Source: Streptomyces sp. NRRL S-31 (GTDB lineage Bacteria; Actinomycetota; Actinomycetes; Streptomycetales; Streptomycetaceae). Taken from it: DNA of 64,000 nucleotides. Of the stretch, positions 8,797-17,699 are shown in pieces. Under the pieces are notes generated by a model that worked only from the letters and a program-made list of their open reading frames with translations, did no database searches and was not told the origin of the DNA. Made by a program: the position numbers and the translations under genes. The stretch lies in the NCBI RefSeq assembly GCF_000718775.1, contig NZ_JOCB01000014.1, positions 1-64,000 on the forward strand. Direction: 5' to 3'. Position 1 is the stretch's first letter; each line of letters starts with the position of its first letter.

Positions 8797-10068
8797 TCAC
8801 CGTGTGAAGAACCGCCGGTCGAGCGCGGTGGCCCGCAGTCCGTCCAGGTCCAGCACCGGCCGGGGGCGGGTGACCGGGCCGCTCTCGGCGTAGGAGTCGA
8901 CCGAGCGGACCGCGACCCGACGGCCGTCCGGGTACAGCACGTCGACCAGCCACACCTCGGCCGGGCCGCCCTTCTCCGACCGCCCCCGGACCTCCTTGAC
9001 CCGGGTGCCGTCGGCCAGCGTCCTGGCCGCGCAGTCGCCCGGGACACCGGCGCAGCCCATGTGCCCGGCCAGCACGGCGGTCATGTCGTACTGCACGTCC
9101 GCCTCCACCATGGACCGGCCGTGCCCGTCGTCGTAGACCAGCTGGACCAGGCCGTCCCCGGCGTTCAGATCGGAGACGGTGCCGCCCCGGGGCAGGTGCG
9201 CCTTCAGCACCCGGGTCAGGGCGGCGCCGGACGTCCGCCCGCCCCCGGTGGCGGGGGCGCTCGGCGGGGCCGGCAGCGCGGCGAGCGCCGCGTTCCAGCG
9301 CGGGCTGCGCGCGATCGAGGTCAGCCGGTCCATGGAGAGCAGCGGGTCGGCTCCGCCGGACGCCTCCTTCTCGCCGCCGCCGCCGAACTCCTGCACCGCC
9401 ACCTGGGCGCCGCCGGCCGTGGTGAACACGGCGTACCAACGCCGCTGGCCGCTATCGGAATCGGGGTACGTGTACGACTTGGTGGTGGTCAGCTCCGCCC
9501 CGCCGGGCAGCTTCCGCGTGGTGCACCGGTCGTAGGGGCGCACCTCCACCGGCAGGCAGCCGCCCTGCCCCTGCCGGTCGGCCGGGACGGACGGATCCAG
9601 CCGGGTGAGGGTGACGTCGACACCGGTGGAGCCCCGCGCGGTGGAGTAGGTGAGCCGCGCCATCGGCGACCCGGCGCCCTCGCCCTCCCCGGGTCCCCGC
9701 CCCGAGGCATCAAAGACGGTGCCGCCGGGTGGCAGCAGCCCCTTGAGGATGCGGACCATCTCCGCGCCGCCGACCGGGGCGGGCGTCCGGGCGGACGGCT
9801 GTCCGGCGGCGACCGCCGGGCTGCCCGCCGGGAGCCGGCCGGGGGTGCCGTCGTCCTGGCCGCCGAGGGCGCCCAGGGCCACCAGGCCGCCGCCCGCGGC
9901 GACCACCGCGACGGCCGCGGCGGCGGTCCGGGCGGCGGCGAACAGCCGCATCCGGCGGCCCCGGCCGACGGAGCGCCGCACCAGGTCGGCGGAGTGCGGC
10001 GGGAACGCGCCGGTGGCGCCGCGCAGGGCACCGGCCAGCCGCTTCTCGAAGTCCTCGTCGGGGGACAT
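8797..10068 (-). CDS. Single-pass membrane protein co-transcribed with an ECF sigma factor (possible regulatory partner)
   Basis: The 423-residue protein has a short cytoplasmic N-terminus (about 40 residues, FEKRLAGALRGATGAFPPHS), one transmembrane helix at about 43-69 (AARTAAAAVAVVAAGGGLVA) and a large extracytoplasmic part. It lies just downstream of an ECF sigma gene, the usual place of an anti-sigma factor, but no zinc-binding HxxxCxxC anti-sigma motif is present. The start at 10068 has AGGAGA upstream. An alternative ATG at 10128 overlaps the sigma stop as ATGA and would add 20 residues and tighter translational coupling. The outer part contains no enzyme motif that I recognise. Anti-sigma function is inference from context. 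Confidence 0.75.
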   Translation of the reverse strand: MSPDEDFEKRLAGALRGATGAFPPHSADLVRRSVGRGRRMRLFAAARTAAAAVAVVAAGGGLVALGALGGQDDGTPGRLPAGSPAVAAGQPSARTPAPVGGAEMVRILKGLLPPGGTVFDASGRGPGEGEGAGSPMARLTYSTARGSTGVDVTLTRLDPSVPADRQGQGGCLPVEVRPYDRCTTRKLPGGAELTTTKSYTYPDSDSGQRRWYAVFTTAGGAQVAVQEFGGGGEKEASGGADPLLSMDRLTSIARSPRWNAALAALPAPPSAPATGGGRTSGAALTRVLKAHLPRGGTVSDLNAGDGLVQLVYDDGHGRSMVEADVQYDMTAVLAGHMGCAGVPGDCAARTLADGTRVKEVRGRSEKGGPAEVWLVDVLYPDGRRVAVRSVDSYAESGPVTRPRPVLDLDGLRATALDRRFFTR

Positions 10069-10124
10069 GCTGGGTCTCCTTCTTCCCGTCGGCCGGGGCG
10101 CGAGGCGCCGCCGGGCCGGGTTCG

Positions 10125-10622
10125 TCATGCGATCAGGTCGGCCAGCTCGGCGCCGAGCACATCGCGCAGCCGTTGCAGGGCGCGCATGCTCCGGGTCCGG
10201 ACGGCGCCCGGCGACAGCCTGAGCGCCTGTGCCGTCTCCTCCACGGACCGGTCCTCCCAGTAGCGCAGCACCAGCACCGCGCGGTCCCGGGAGGTCAGCC
10301 GTGCCAGACCGTCCAGCAGGGCCATCCGCAGCTCCGCGTCCGGCTCCGGACCGGCCGTGTCGGGCATCCGGTCGCTGGGTCGCTCGGTGGAGCTGCGGCG
10401 CCGGCGCTGGGAGACGAAGGTGCGCACCAGGACGGTGTCGGCATAGGCGACCGGGGACTGCGCGCGGTTGATGCGCCGCCAGGAGCGGTACATCTTGGCG
10501 AGGGTCTCCTGGACCAGGTCCTCGGCGAGGTGCCAGTCGCCCGTGAGCAGGCAGGCGGTCCGGAACAGGGGGCCGCTGCGGGCCGCTGCGAACTCCAGAT
10601 AGTCCGCGGGTGCTTCCCTCAC
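10125..10622 (-). CDS. ECF RNA polymerase sigma factor, SigE-family (actinobacterial type)
   Basis: The 165-residue protein shows sigma region 2 (FRTACLLTGDWHLAEDLVQE then TLAKMYRSWRRI) and region 4 (LTSRDRAVLVLRYWEDRSVE then ETAQALRLSPGAVRTRSMRA). The spacing and the DWHLAEDLVQET signature fit the Streptomyces SigE-family subgroup of ECF factors. The GTG at 10622 is chosen because GGAGGA lies 6 bases before it; the upstream ATGs at 10649 and 10637 would place that site inside the gene. It probably forms an operon with the membrane protein downstream, 56 bases away, and reads away from ctaD. Confidence 0.88.
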   Translation of the reverse strand: MREAPADYLEFAAARSGPLFRTACLLTGDWHLAEDLVQETLAKMYRSWRRINRAQSPVAYADTVLVRTFVSQRRRRSSTERPSDRMPDTAGPEPDAELRMALLDGLARLTSRDRAVLVLRYWEDRSVEETAQALRLSPGAVRTRSMRALQRLRDVLGAELADLIA

Positions 10623-10865
10623 CGTGTGTCCTCCCATGGCCGGCGTCATCTCTTACACGCGGTGGGACCGCCCGCGCGTCACAGCCCGGGGCACACCGAT
10701 CGCGGACCGGCCGCCGGCGCGCCATTGCTGCGTCCGGGTGTATCCCTCACCCGGACGGCGGCGCGTCGGCCGCCCAGGGCCCCGGGGCCGCTCCCGTGCG
10801 GTGAGGATGGCGGGTGACTGACGCCATGTCGTGGGCGGACGCGAGCATCGGGAGACGGACCACTT

Positions 10866-12590
10866 GTGAGCATCCTGAACGAACCCCAGGGCGGTTCCGA
10901 GGCGCTTGAGGACTCGTACGAGAGCGAGCTGCCGGTCCGGCGCAAGCAGCCCGGCAACGTCGTGGTGAAGTGGCTGACGACCACCGACCACAAGACGATC
11001 GGCACGCTCTACCTGTCGACGTCGTTCATGTTCTTCCTGTTCGGCGGCGTGCTGGCGCTGCTCGTCCGGGCCGAGCTGGCCCGGCCGGGCCTCCAGATCG
11101 TCTCGAACGAGCAGTACAACCAGCTGTTCACGATGCACGGCACCGTGATGCTGCTGATGTTCGCCACCCCGCTGTTCGCCGGCTTCACCAACTGGATCAT
11201 GCCGCTCCAGATCGGCGCGCCCGACGTGGCCTTCCCCCGGCTGAACATGCTCGCCTACTGGCTGTACTCGTTCGGATCGCTCATCGCGGTCGGCGGCTTC
11301 CTCACCCCGCAGGGCGCGGCCGACTTCGGCTGGTTCGCCTACGCGCCGCTGTCCGACGCCGTCCGCACCCCGGGGCTCGGCGCGAACATGTGGATCCTGG
11401 GCCTGGCGTTCTCCGGCTTCGGCACCATCCTCGGTGCCGTCAACTTCATCACCACGGTCGTCTGCATGCGCGCCCCCGGCATGACCATGTTCCGCATGCC
11501 GATCTTCACCTGGAACGTGTTCCTGACCAGCGTGCTGGTCCTGTTCGCCTTCCCGGTGCTGGCCGCCGCGCTGTTCGCGCTCGCCGCCGACCGCGTCTTC
11601 GGCGCCCATGTGTTCGACGCGGCCAACGGCGGGCCGATCCTGTGGCAGCACCTCTTCTGGTTCTTCGGCCATCCGGAGGTGTACATCATCGCGTTGCCGT
11701 TCTTCGGCATCGTCACCGAGATCATCCCGGTCTTCGCCCGCAAGCCGATCTTCGGTTACATGGGGCTGGTGGCGGCGACCATCGCGATCACCGGTCTGTC
11801 CATCACGGTGTGGGCGCACCACATGTTCGTCACCGGTGCCGTGCTGCTGCCGTTCTTCTCCTTCATGTCGTTCCTGATCGCGGTGCCGACGGGCGTGAAG
11901 TTCTTCAACTGGATCGGCACGATGTGGAAGGGCTCGCTGTCCTTCGAGACACCGATGCTGTGGGTGTTCGGCTTCCTCGTCACGTTCCTCTTCGGCGGCC
12001 TGACCGGCGTCATCCTCGCCTCGCCGCCGATGGACTTCCACGTCTCCGACTCGTACTTCGTGGTCGCCCACTTCCACTACGTGGTCTTCGGCACGGTCGT
12101 CTTCGCGATGTTCGCCGGCTTCCACTACTGGTGGCCCAAGTTCACCGGCAAGATGCTCGACGAACGCCTCGGGAAGATGACCTTCTGGACCCTGTTCGCC
12201 GGCTTCCACGGCACCTTCCTGGTCCAGCACTGGCTGGGCGCCGAGGGCATGCCCCGCCGGTACGCCGACTACCTGGCGTCCGACGGCTTCACCGCGCTGA
12301 ACACGGTGTCGACGATCAGTTCCTTCCTGCTCGGCCTGTCCATGCTGCCGTTCCTCTACAACGTGTGGAAGACGGCGAAGTACGGCCGGCCCGTCACCCT
12401 CGACGACCCCTGGGGCTACGGCCGTTCCCTGGAGTGGGCGACCTCCTGCCCGCCGCCCCGGCACAACTTCCTCACCCTGCCGCGCATCCGCAGCGAGTCC
12501 CCCGCGTTCGACCTGCACCACCCGGACATCGCGGCACATGAGCACGAGGGCCCCGCGATCACGGCCCCGAGCGGCCGAGGGCACGGATGA
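10866..12590 (+). CDS. ctaD: Cytochrome c oxidase subunit I (orphan copy)
   Basis: The 574-residue integral membrane protein catalyses oxygen reduction at the haem-copper centre of the aa3-type terminal oxidase. Diagnostic features are a haem-ligand histidine in [15 protein letters not shown], the CuB histidine/tyrosine motif FGHPEVYI, the His-His pair in WAHHMFVTG, and the haem ligands in [11 protein letters not shown]. About twelve transmembrane helices are visible and the length is normal. The start is GTG at 10866 with GGGAGACGG upstream. No ctaC, ctaE or ctaF is present here, so this is a stand-alone copy that would need subunits encoded elsewhere. The stop overlaps the next gene by ATGA. 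Confidence 0.95.
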   Translation: MSILNEPQGGSEALEDSYESELPVRRKQPGNVVVKWLTTTDHKTIGTLYLSTSFMFFLFGGVLALLVRAELARPGLQIVSNEQYNQLFTMHGTVMLLMFATPLFAGFTNWIMPLQIGAPDVAFPRLNMLAYWLYSFGSLIAVGGFLTPQGAADFGWFAYAPLSDAVRTPGLGANMWILGLAFSGFGTILGAVNFITTVVCMRAPGMTMFRMPIFTWNVFLTSVLVLFAFPVLAAALFALAADRVFGAHVFDAANGGPILWQHLFWFFGHPEVYIIALPFFGIVTEIIPVFARKPIFGYMGLVAATIAITGLSITVWAHHMFVTGAVLLPFFSFMSFLIAVPTGVKFFNWIGTMWKGSLSFETPMLWVFGFLVTFLFGGLTGVILASPPMDFHVSDSYFVVAHFHYVVFGTVVFAMFAGFHYWWPKFTGKMLDERLGKMTFWTLFAGFHGTFLVQHWLGAEGMPRRYADYLASDGFTALNTVSTISSFLLGLSMLPFLYNVWKTAKYGRPVTLDDPWGYGRSLEWATSCPPPRHNFLTLPRIRSESPAFDLHHPDIAAHEHEGPAITAPSGRGHG

Positions 12591-12937
12591 GCGGCCTGCC
12601 GAAACAGGGCACGGAGGCGGGCGGGGACCTCGGCAACGAGGTGGAGGGCTACCTGCTGTGGCAGGCCAGGATCGCGGAGGCGGAGCGGCGCGCGCGGGAG
12701 TTCGCGGACACCCTGGACTGGCTGACGACGGCCCAGCGCGAGGAGGTCGAGCGGCGCCACACCGCCGACGGCCTGCGCCGGGCCCGGGCGGACCTGGAGC
12801 GCGTCGCGGCCCGCTGCGTGTCGCTGCGGGCCGAGTACGAGCGCCGCTACCAGGTGCTGCGGCGGCGCTGCCTGGCCGTGGTCCTGGCGGTGTGCGCCTG
12901 CTGCACCGCGCTGACCGCGCTGCTGCTGGCGCTCTGA
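12587..12937 (+). CDS. Small C-tail-anchored coiled-coil membrane protein coupled to ctaD
   Basis: The 116-residue protein has a strongly charged, helix-forming middle ([39 protein letters not shown]) that should form a coiled coil, and one C-terminal transmembrane helix at about 96-116 ([20 protein letters not shown]). Its ATG overlaps the ctaD stop codon, so the two are translationally coupled. That arrangement suggests an accessory or assembly factor for the orphan oxidase subunit, but I do not recognise a named family. Coupling is seen; function is inference. Confidence 0.75.
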   Translation: MSGLPKQGTEAGGDLGNEVEGYLLWQARIAEAERRAREFADTLDWLTTAQREEVERRHTADGLRRARADLERVAARCVSLRAEYERRYQVLRRRCLAVVLAVCACCTALTALLLAL

Positions 12938-12991
12938 CGCCGCCGCCGGCCGGACGTCACCGGGTCAACAGTGGTCGAAGAAGCCGGCCGG

Positions 12992-13771
12992 TCAGCCGGC
13001 GGGCTTCCACACCGTGACGTCCATGCTGACCACGGGCGCCCGCACGGACTCCACCCGTTCGATGCCCGTGATCCTTGAGGCCACCACGCGTCCCTCGTCC
13101 GTGACGGTGCACAGGGTCGCCCCCTCGACCACCCCGTTCGCCTTGGACTCGCCGGCGTTCTCCAGCTGCGTGGTCGACAGCGGCACCGAGCCCGCGGCGT
13201 CCAGACAGGACGCGGTGGTCGCCTTCTCCCCCGGGGCCAGGAGGCCCGTGGTGCGCTCACCGCCGGGTTCCAGGTCGCCCCACAACGAGTTCCAGTAGAG
13301 CAGCTCGTAGTGCCCCTTCTCCTCCTCCGTCAGCTCGGCGTACCGCTCGTCCGTGAGCCGGGTCACCCACTGCCGGGCGTCGAAGTCGATGACGAAGTAG
13401 TTGTCGGGCTGGGCGAGCCGCAGCCTTCCGGTGCGTTCCTGCGTGTACTGCGTGGCGGCGGACGGGGAGGCGTCGGAGGGCGGGGTGGAGACCGCCGCCG
13501 GACCGGGCGTGGTCACCGCGGGCGCGGAGTGGCGGGGCGCCGGGGTCCGCGTACCGCCGTGCGCGGCGCCGGAGGTCTCCTCCTTCCCGTTCGTCACCAC
13601 GTAGACCGAGACGGCGGCCGTGGCCACGACGGCCACCGCCGCCGCGACGATCATCCACGTGCGCCGGTTGCCGCCCGGCGGCTTCGGCGGGACCGACGGG
13701 GGCGGCGGCACCGAGTAGTAGTTGTTCGTCTGGGTGCGGATGCGCTGGCTCCGCTGGTCGAAGTCGGACAC
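12992..13771 (-). CDS. FDQRxQ-motif protein with a transmembrane helix and extracytoplasmic domain
   Basis: The 259-residue protein begins with SDFDQRSQRIRTQTNNYYS, a Pro-rich stretch (about 21-34) and one transmembrane helix at about 38-60 (TWMIVAAAVAVVATAAVSVY). A Thr/Pro/Ala-rich linker leads to a folded extracytoplasmic domain of about 150 residues. The N-terminal motif is shared with the upstream gene (SVFDQRGQHVTTQYN). The GTG start has only a weak ribosome-binding site and lies 12 bases after the upstream stop, so the pair forms an operon. No enzyme motif is visible in the outer domain and I do not recognise the family. Confidence 0.7.
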   Translation of the reverse strand: MSDFDQRSQRIRTQTNNYYSVPPPPSVPPKPPGGNRRTWMIVAAAVAVVATAAVSVYVVTNGKEETSGAAHGGTRTPAPRHSAPAVTTPGPAAVSTPPSDASPSAATQYTQERTGRLRLAQPDNYFVIDFDARQWVTRLTDERYAELTEEEKGHYELLYWNSLWGDLEPGGERTTGLLAPGEKATTASCLDAAGSVPLSTTQLENAGESKANGVVEGATLCTVTDEGRVVASRITGIERVESVRAPVVSMDVTVWKPAG

Positions 13772-13783
13772 GGTGACCGCTTC

Positions 13784-14134
13784 TCAGAAGAGCCCGGGCA
13801 GGGCCGCGATGAGCGAACCCAGCGCCGCCGCGAGGCCGGTCGCGGAGCTGATGCCGGCGAGGATCGCCTGGCCGCGGCCGAGTCTGCGGCCCACCGCGTC
13901 CGCGGTGGCGTCGGGGCGCCGGGCGGCCTGCGCGGCCTGGCCGATCTCGTGCCGGACGTCGGCGGCGCTCTCCGCGTCGAGGGCGCCCTGCTCCTCGGCG
14001 CGGCCGATCTCCTCGGCGAGGGCCTGGAGCCGGGTCAGCAGCTCCTCCCGGCTCGCCGTGTCGCCGTAGTCGGCGCCGAACGACACGTTGTACTGGGTGG
14101 TGACGTGCTGGCCCCGCTGGTCGAACACACTCAC
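13784..14134 (-). CDS. Small FDQRxQ-motif helical protein with hydrophobic C-terminus
   Basis: The 116-residue protein opens with VFDQRGQHVTTQYNVSFG, continues with an amphipathic helical region (LLTRLQALAEEIGRAEEQGA; AADVRHEIGQAAQAARR) and ends in a hydrophobic glycine-rich tail (GISSATGLAAALGSLIAALP). Similar 'DQR-Q-V-x-TQ-N' leader motifs and helical tails occur in actinobacterial proteins near predicted NTPase-type conflict systems; that link is recollection, not a search result. The GTG start has AGGAGA about 5 bases upstream. It is the first gene of a two-gene operon with the membrane protein downstream. Confidence 0.7.
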   Translation of the reverse strand: MSVFDQRGQHVTTQYNVSFGADYGDTASREELLTRLQALAEEIGRAEEQGALDAESAADVRHEIGQAAQAARRPDATADAVGRRLGRGQAILAGISSATGLAAALGSLIAALPGLF

Positions 14135-14224
14135 GCTGTCTCCTGGTCCGCACGGTGGGGCAGCAGGTTAACCGACGGGGAGATCCGTGAAAGCCGGTTT
14201 AAGTCAAGCCGGTTGGCCGGAATG

Positions 14225-15172
14225 TCACTCCTCGTCGCTGGTGCGCACCGGAGTCGACCGGCCCGGCGGGGGCAGCTCGGCCGCCTCGGCCCGGGTGATC
14301 AGCACATCGCCGATGAAGAGGTCGTAGACGAGGATGCCGACCGCACCGCCGATCAGCGGCCCGACGATCGGGATCCACCAGTAGCCGCTGAAGGCGCCGG
14401 ACACGCTGCCGGGGAACGCCAGGCTGCCCCAGCCCTCGGCGTAGGTGAGCAGCCGGGGCCCGAGGTCGCGGGCCGGGTTGATCGCGTAGCCGGCGTTGGC
14501 GCCGTAGGACATGCCGATCGCGACGACGACGAACCCGATGACCAGCGGGCCGAGGTTGGCCTTCACCGCCTGGTTGCGCAGGTCGATGACGGCGGCGATC
14601 AGCATGAGCAGGAAGGCCGTGCCGACGATCTGGTCGATCAGCGGGCCCCAGACGCCGCCGTGGAAGTAGGCGGCCGGAAAGGTGGCGAAGATGGAGAAGG
14701 TGGTGTTCGTGTGCCCGTTCACCTTCGGTCCCGCCACCGTGCGGTCGAAGGTGTCGATCGCGTCGTGGTAGACGAGGTAGACCAGGGCCGCGCCGGTGAG
14801 GGCGCCGACGACCTGCGCGAACCAGTAGGGCAGGACCTTGGCCCAGGAGAACCCCCGGCGCAGGGCCATCGCCAGGGTCACCGCCGGGTTCAGATGGGCG
14901 CCGCTGACGCCGCCGGCCACGTAGACGCCGAACGTGACGGCCAGGCCCCAGCCCCAGGCGATGAGCAGCCAGTCGCCGGCCGCGAGGAAGATCGTGGTGG
15001 GCGTGGCGGCCCGGCCCGACCCGGGCAGCGCGGCGACCGCCATCGCGACCACACCGCAGCCGAAGGAGATGAGGACGAAGGTCCCGAGGAACTCCGCCAG
15101 GCACTCGCCCAGCAGTCCGCCCCGGCTGCGGAGACGGGACGGCTTGACGAGCGGGGGGATGCCGACAGCCAT
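14225..15172 (-). CDS. MIP-family channel, aquaglyceroporin (glycerol facilitator) type
   Basis: The 315-residue membrane protein has both aquaporin NPA loops, GAHLNPAVTLA and GYAINPARDLGPR, and about six transmembrane helices plus the two half-helices. The aspartate after the second NPA (NPARD) is typical of glycerol facilitators (GlpF) rather than strict water channels. It should let glycerol and similar small solutes cross the membrane passively. The ATG at 15172 has GAGGGGG upstream; the frame extends to 15214 but without a better site. No glpK or glpD gene is adjacent, so it is not in a standard glycerol operon. Confidence 0.88.
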   Translation of the reverse strand: MAVGIPPLVKPSRLRSRGGLLGECLAEFLGTFVLISFGCGVVAMAVAALPGSGRAATPTTIFLAAGDWLLIAWGWGLAVTFGVYVAGGVSGAHLNPAVTLAMALRRGFSWAKVLPYWFAQVVGALTGAALVYLVYHDAIDTFDRTVAGPKVNGHTNTTFSIFATFPAAYFHGGVWGPLIDQIVGTAFLLMLIAAVIDLRNQAVKANLGPLVIGFVVVAIGMSYGANAGYAINPARDLGPRLLTYAEGWGSLAFPGSVSGAFSGYWWIPIVGPLIGGAVGILVYDLFIGDVLITRAEAAELPPPGRSTPVRTSDEE

Positions 15173-15285
15173 GGAGGCCCCCTCTTCAGAGAGCGATACG
15201 GCCAATGTCCCCATATTGGCTCACAAAGCCACTCCCCGCAGGGTGACCGCCGCCCGCCCCTCCCGCGGCGGCCCCGGGGACGGGC

Positions 15286-15951
15286 TCAGCTGTCGAGGTC
15301 GTCGGCGTAGTGCCGGAACCCGTGCCGGTCCCGGTGCAGGGACCACAGGGTCTCGGCGAGCGCGTCCGGGTCCTTGCGCGCGTGGCCCGGGGTGATCGCG
15401 CCCGGGATCACCAGCTGCGCCACGTGGATGCCCTCCGCGGCGAGCCGCTCGTGCAGCAGGTGGCCGTACGCGCTCTCCGCGGCGAAGGCGACCGAGGTCC
15501 CGGCCCGCTCGGGGTGCGGTACGGCGGCGGTCCCGCCGTTGACGAACAGGATCGTCCCGCGCCCGAGCCGCCGCATGCCCGGCAGCACCCGCTGCACGGC
15601 GGCCACCGGCCCGTACACGGAGAACTCGATCGGCCCCACCAGGTCCCGGTGCCCGGTGTCCAGCACGGGCCGCATGAAGTCGCGGTGCGGCACCGGGCTG
15701 TACTGGAGCACCTCGATGGTGCCGAGCGCCTCCGCCAGCTCCCCCAGCGCCGCGGCCAGTTCCTCCGGCCGGCGCACGTCGGCGGCGCACCCGCCCGCGG
15801 TGATCCCCTCGGCCACGAGGGCGCCGGCGAGCGCGTCCAGCCTCTCGCGGTCCCGGGCGACGAGCCCGACGCGGAACCCCTCCCGCCCGAAGCGCCGCGC
15901 GACGGCGGCTCCGAGTCCCGGCCCGGCTCCCACGATGGCGACACTGCTCAT
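15286..15951 (-). CDS. Short-chain dehydrogenase/reductase (SDR) family protein, atypical active site
   Basis: The 221-residue protein has an N-terminal Rossmann fold with a glycine-rich loop (VAIVGAGPGLGAAVARRFG) and an SDR-like aspartate site (AADVRRPEELAAAL), so it should bind NAD(P). The expected YxxxK catalytic pair is absent: the region reads AFAAESAYGHLLHERL, with no lysine four residues after the tyrosine. It may be a divergent oxidoreductase or a non-catalytic member. The start is ATG at 15951; an in-frame ATG at 15960 is possible, and neither has a strong ribosome-binding site. It stands alone on this strand. Confidence 0.8.
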   Translation of the reverse strand: MSSVAIVGAGPGLGAAVARRFGREGFRVGLVARDRERLDALAGALVAEGITAGGCAADVRRPEELAAALGELAEALGTIEVLQYSPVPHRDFMRPVLDTGHRDLVGPIEFSVYGPVAAVQRVLPGMRRLGRGTILFVNGGTAAVPHPERAGTSVAFAAESAYGHLLHERLAAEGIHVAQLVIPGAITPGHARKDPDALAETLWSLHRDRHGFRHYADDLDS

Positions 15952-16098
15952 ACCCACCATCCGTACCGCACCGGCCACCGGCTCACACCGGCCGCCGGGT
16001 GCGGGTGACTCTTTACCCGCAGGTGCTGAAACGGATCGCCGCCGCGTCCGTACTGCTGTGCGTCCGGACCACGGACGGTCCCTGCGGCAGGAGGCACG

Positions 16099-16869
16099 GT
16101 GCGCTTTTCGCGGAACGCGACGGGAACTCTCTTCGTGGGCGGCGCCATGGCCCTGACCCTCGCGGCGCTCGCCTACCCGGGCCTGCTCGGCCTGAGCAAG
16201 GTCTCCGGCGCACCGGACCGCGTGATCGCCGACACCCGGTGGGGACCGCTGACCGAGCAGGACCGGGACTTCGTGGTGAAGGTGCGGGCGGCCGGGCTGT
16301 GGGAGTACCCGGTGGGGCGGATCGGACTCCGCAAGGGCGACTCCCGGCCGGTGCTCACGGCCAGCCGGCACCTGATCGACGGACACGCGGCGCTGGACAC
16401 CACCTGCCGCAGAATCGCCCCGATGCTGCACATCACCCTGCCCAACGCGGCCAGCCCCCAGCAGCAGGGCTTCGTCGACCGGTTGGAGGGCGAGAGCGGC
16501 AGGCGGTTCGACACCGACTTCGCCAACATCCTGCGGATGACGCACGGCTCCATCTTCAACACGGTGGCGAAGATCCGCTCCACCACCAGGAACTCGCTGG
16601 TGCGCGCCCTCGCCGACCAGGCCAACGACACCGTGCTGGACCACATCGCGGTGATGGAGAAGACGGGTCTGGTCGACTTCGACCGGACCCTCTTCCAGCA
16701 GACCACCCCGCCCAAGCTGCCCGCCTCCGACCTGACCCCGCCACCCCCGCCGCCGGGCCAGCCGGAGGTGGTGCTCACCCCGCCGCCGACGGCCACCTCC
16801 ACCCCGGTGGACATCGACGGCATCGCGGGCGGCGGGAGGAGCGGGGGCGGTGCCGGGGGTGGTTCCTAG
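16099..16869 (+). CDS. DUF4142-family exported/anchored protein
   Basis: The 256-residue protein has an N-terminal signal or anchor helix (TLFVGGAMALTLAALAYPGL, about 10-30). A DUF4142 (ferritin-like helical) region follows, with LTEQDRDFVVKVRAAGLWE near the start of the domain and FDTDFANILRMTHGSIFNTV later. A Pro-rich and then Gly-rich tail closes it. DUF4142 proteins are exported and of unclear function. The GTG has AGGAGG 4 bases upstream. Its stop overlaps the stop of the convergent ATPase gene by 4 bases. Confidence 0.8.
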   Translation: MRFSRNATGTLFVGGAMALTLAALAYPGLLGLSKVSGAPDRVIADTRWGPLTEQDRDFVVKVRAAGLWEYPVGRIGLRKGDSRPVLTASRHLIDGHAALDTTCRRIAPMLHITLPNAASPQQQGFVDRLEGESGRRFDTDFANILRMTHGSIFNTVAKIRSTTRNSLVRALADQANDTVLDHIAVMEKTGLVDFDRTLFQQTTPPKLPASDLTPPPPPPGQPEVVLTPPPTATSTPVDIDGIAGGGRSGGGAGGGS

Positions 16870-17699
16870 TCCAGGGGCTTCGTCTGGATCAGGCCTGGGT
16901 GACACCGGGCCCGGTCGAGCACCCGGACACCGCTGTCGGCGGCGCACTCGGCCCAGATCAGCTTGCCGACCCCTTCGCGGTCGCTGACCCCCCACCGCCC
17001 GCCGGTCAGCGCCTCCACCAGCAGCAGCCCCCTCCCGGAATCAGCCTCGGCAGACGGTTCCCGGCGCTCGGGCCTGGTCTCGTCGGCATCGTGCACCTCG
17101 ATGCGCAGCGAGCCGTCCGACAGCCGCTGGAACCGGGTCTCGATGAGGCGGTCGCCCGGGCCGGCGGCGTGCCGCACGCTGTTGGTAGCCAGCTCGGAGA
17201 GGACGAGTGCGGCGGTGTCCGCCAGCGCGGTCATGTCCCACTGGCCCAGGTGCCGCAGCAGCAACCGCCGTGCCATGCCGACACAGACCGGGTCGGCGGG
17301 CCACCGGTAGGCCACGCTCCACGGGCCGACCGGCATGGTCAGCGGGATCCCCTTCACGGGCGTCCCGTCCGTGCAGTGCGAGGAGACTTCCCGTGCCAGT
17401 GCGGCATCCGCCAGCGCCGACCGGTCATCCTCCTCTGGGTCCGGCAACCGGTAACCCCTGCTCTTGGCCACCCGCACCGCGTCGCGCAGCGCATGACACA
17501 GGTGGGGAATCACACTCGTCATGTCCGCGCCCGGAGCCCGGTCCGCCCATGCCGACTCGGTGCTGTGCAGCAGCCGTTCAGCCATTCCGAGCTGCACCGA
17601 CTCAAGCCCGTCCGCAAACCGGGACACGAATGAGTCCTCGTCCTTCGGAGTGAGGTACGCGGGCTGACCGCCCTCACCAGTCCACGGAAGCAACCGCAT
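16866..17699 (-). CDS. RsbW-like ATP-binding (HATPase) protein with extra N-terminal domain
   Basis: The 277-residue protein has a C-terminal GHKL/anti-sigma-type ATPase domain (about 145-255) with an N box (VLSELATNSVRHA), IEVHDADE and a G box (DSGRGLLLVEALTGGRWGV). Such domains occur in actinobacteria as partner-switch kinases or as companions of HTH regulators. The N-terminal 110 residues (MRLLPWTGEGGQPAYLTP; SVQLGMAERLL) resemble a separate small Streptomyces protein usually encoded on its own, so this looks like a fusion. The start is ATG at 17699, with GTG at 17702 as an alternative. It is divergent from the HTH/TPR gene at 18089. Confidence 0.82.
   Translation of the reverse strand: MRLLPWTGEGGQPAYLTPKDEDSFVSRFADGLESVQLGMAERLLHSTESAWADRAPGADMTSVIPHLCHALRDAVRVAKSRGYRLPDPEEDDRSALADAALAREVSSHCTDGTPVKGIPLTMPVGPWSVAYRWPADPVCVGMARRLLLRHLGQWDMTALADTAALVLSELATNSVRHAAGPGDRLIETRFQRLSDGSLRIEVHDADETRPERREPSAEADSGRGLLLVEALTGGRWGVSDREGVGKLIWAECAADSGVRVLDRARCHPGLIQTKPLD

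Noticed and set aside
10069..10725. Upstream extension of the membrane protein frame through the ECF sigma gene
   Set aside because: The extension is a shadow frame of the sigma factor; the start at 10068 has a proper ribosome-binding site.
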